NCBI GenBank assembly: GCA_026391525.1
Contig: JAPLEF010000125.1
Span: 1-34,747, forward strand
Direction of reading: 5' to 3'
DNA length: 34,747 nt
From: Sphingobacteriales bacterium
Lineage (GTDB): Bacteria; Bacteroidota; Bacteroidia; Chitinophagales; Chitinophagaceae
In this document: positions 33,496-34,747 of the stretch, in pieces
Layout: each line of letters starts with the position of its first letter
How positions within the stretch are numbered: the stretch's first letter is position 1
Notes under the pieces: model-generated
What the model was told of the DNA's origin: nothing
The model's database searches: none
Seen by the model: only the letters and a program-made list of their open reading frames with translations
Program-made: the position numbers and the translations under genes

Positions 33496-34620
33496 AAAGG
33501 ATCACTGTTTCAACCATCTAATCCTCCGGCACAAACAACATTCCCAAGTGGAGCAAATAACACGAATTTAGTTATCAGCGTTGGAAATCCATATGCATCG
33601 GCAATAGATTTGAATGCAATGGTTTCGACCGGGGGTTTTAATAATGTTCGTAGTAACGCTTATCGTGTATATGATCCTACACTCGGAAGCCTTGGGGGAT
33701 ATCAGATTTTAGACGCTGCAAACGGATTCACTCATGTTGGTGGTGCAACTACCGCTTATTACACGCTGACCAATCAATATCCACACATTCAAAGCGGGAA
33801 TGCATTTTTTATTTCGCCTGGGTCCAGTGGTGCCGGAAGCGTCACGTTCACCGAAGCGGTAAAATCAACCAGCCAAAAATTGGTAAACCGAACATACCGA
33901 TCAATTGATAGTGTAAAGATGAATGCCACCCTTTACCTTCCCGGGAATAAGGTGGCTGATGGAAATGTAGTATTTTTTGGAAGCAGTTATTCAAATATCG
34001 TAGATAGCAATGATGTACTTAAGTTTCCCAACTTCGGAGAGAATTTCTTCATTTTACAGGATAGTGGAAGCTATATTGTTGCCAAAAGGGATTTAATCGG
34101 CTCATCTGACTCCATTTTTTATTCTTTCAGTAATCTGGTACCCGATACCTATAAGTTAACATTTGGGCCTTCAAATATAGCAGAAGTGGGGCTAAGTGCC
34201 ATACTGATTGATAATTATGCGGATACCAGTTTTGCCATTTCTCTTACAACTGATACCGAAATTACATTCGTGGTAGACAGCAATACTAATTCTCTTCAAG
34301 GCAGGTTTACGCTGGTATTTTCCAGGTCTGCCAGGCCAGGAATCGACATGGCGTCGGAACAAACATTTCGAAAAGTATTTCCTAATCCGGTTACCGACAA
34401 GGAGTTTTTTGTTGAATTAAATAACGAATTATCAGGTAATTGTAACATCCAGGTGGTGAATTCAACCGGTCAGGTTGTTTTCAAACAAATAGTAAGTAAA
34501 GTTGAAAACAAGAAAACGATTAAGGTGAATCTCGACCACAAATTACCTTCCGGCATTTACCATGTTATTCTAACAGATGAAAAAGGAAAGAAAACTACCC
34601 AACACATTGTTGTGAGGTAA
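33496..34620 (+). pseudogene. 5'-truncated T9SS type A sorting-domain protein
   Basis: Open from just after the TAG at 33493-33495 to the TAA at 34620, with protein-like sequence throughout. The part before any usable start already reads FQPSNPPAQTTFPSGANNTN and then VISVGNPYASAIDLNAMVST, typical of the interior of large secreted Bacteroidota proteins. There is no signal peptide and no ATG until 33619; a TTG at 33610 is the only earlier alternative start. The middle part is a beta-rich module (YLPGNKVADGNVVFFGSSY, NFFILQDSGSYIVAKRD). The end is a Por/T9SS type A sorting domain of about 80 residues (VFPNPVTDKEFFVELNN, IQVVNSTGQVVFKQ, LPSGIYHVILTDEKGKKTTQ). Most likely a fragment that lost its front. 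If expressed it could not reach the T9SS without a signal peptide. Confidence 0.7.
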
Positions 34621-34652
34621 AAAACACTGCATTGAATTGACCAAATTTAAAG

Positions 34653-34687
34653 AGGCTGTATCAAAACTATTTGGTACAGCCTTTTTT
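34653..34687 (+). terminator. Strong intrinsic terminator after the T9SS type A fragment
   Basis: A 13-bp stem (34653-34665 with 34670-34682, one G-T pair) with an ACTA loop and a T run. It begins 32 bp after the stop codon. Confidence 0.9.
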
Positions 34688-34747
34688 CATTTTACTCATT
34701 ATTGAGTTTTTAATTTTTGCGAAGAGAAGATTTTTTAAGAAACGTGT

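Overview
The window looks like chromosomal DNA of a Bacteroidota bacterium, probably in or near the Chitinophagaceae. Four things point there. It encodes a type III glutamine synthetase. It has proteins with both type A and type B type-IX-secretion (T9SS) C-terminal domains. It carries an ECF sigma factor next to a membrane-anchored partner. Copies of the Bacteroidota promoter element TAnnTTTG sit just upstream of many genes, while Shine-Dalgarno sequences are largely absent. Placement below phylum level is inference.

Layout. 1-1017 is AT-rich accessory DNA: the end of a GNAT-like gene, a small basic partner protein, a terminator, and an internally deleted remnant of a REP/IS200-type transposase. 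1107-4722 (minus) holds glutamine synthetase III and a polytopic membrane protein. 4772-13409 (plus) is a housekeeping run: purL, hldD, pyrG, a SpoU-type RNA methyltransferase, a UbiA-like prenyltransferase, ruvX, def and a secreted protein of unknown function. 13413-14751 (minus) is a DUF3820 gene and an RluA-family pseudouridine synthase, divergent from lipB through a 25-bp palindromic promoter gap. 15494-17209 (minus) is a secreted Fn3-like protein and a PLP enzyme; a sugar nucleotidyltransferase follows on plus.

18238-20259 is the most unusual block. An ECF sigma gene is translationally coupled (TGATG) to a protein with an anti-sigma-like N-terminus, one membrane span and a periplasmic trypsin-like protease domain. 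Divergent to it is a tiny Thr-rich lipoprotein, and an inverted repeat lies between them. This could be a self-contained envelope-stress sensing module.

20466-24888 is a shikimate/chorismate cluster: DAHP synthase-chorismate mutase fusion, aroB, aroA, aroC. It covers the first committed step, the second step, the last two steps, and the branch to prephenate; aroD/E/K are not in the window. 24962-28618 (minus) is a large T9SS type B adhesin-like protein with internal 240-bp repeats. 29111-32862 (minus) is a tandem pair of secreted S15/CocE-type hydrolases. 32913-33386 is an NTF2-like protein, and 33496-34620 is a start-less C-terminal piece of a T9SS type A protein closed by a strong terminator.

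All identifications come from reading motifs; no database search was run.
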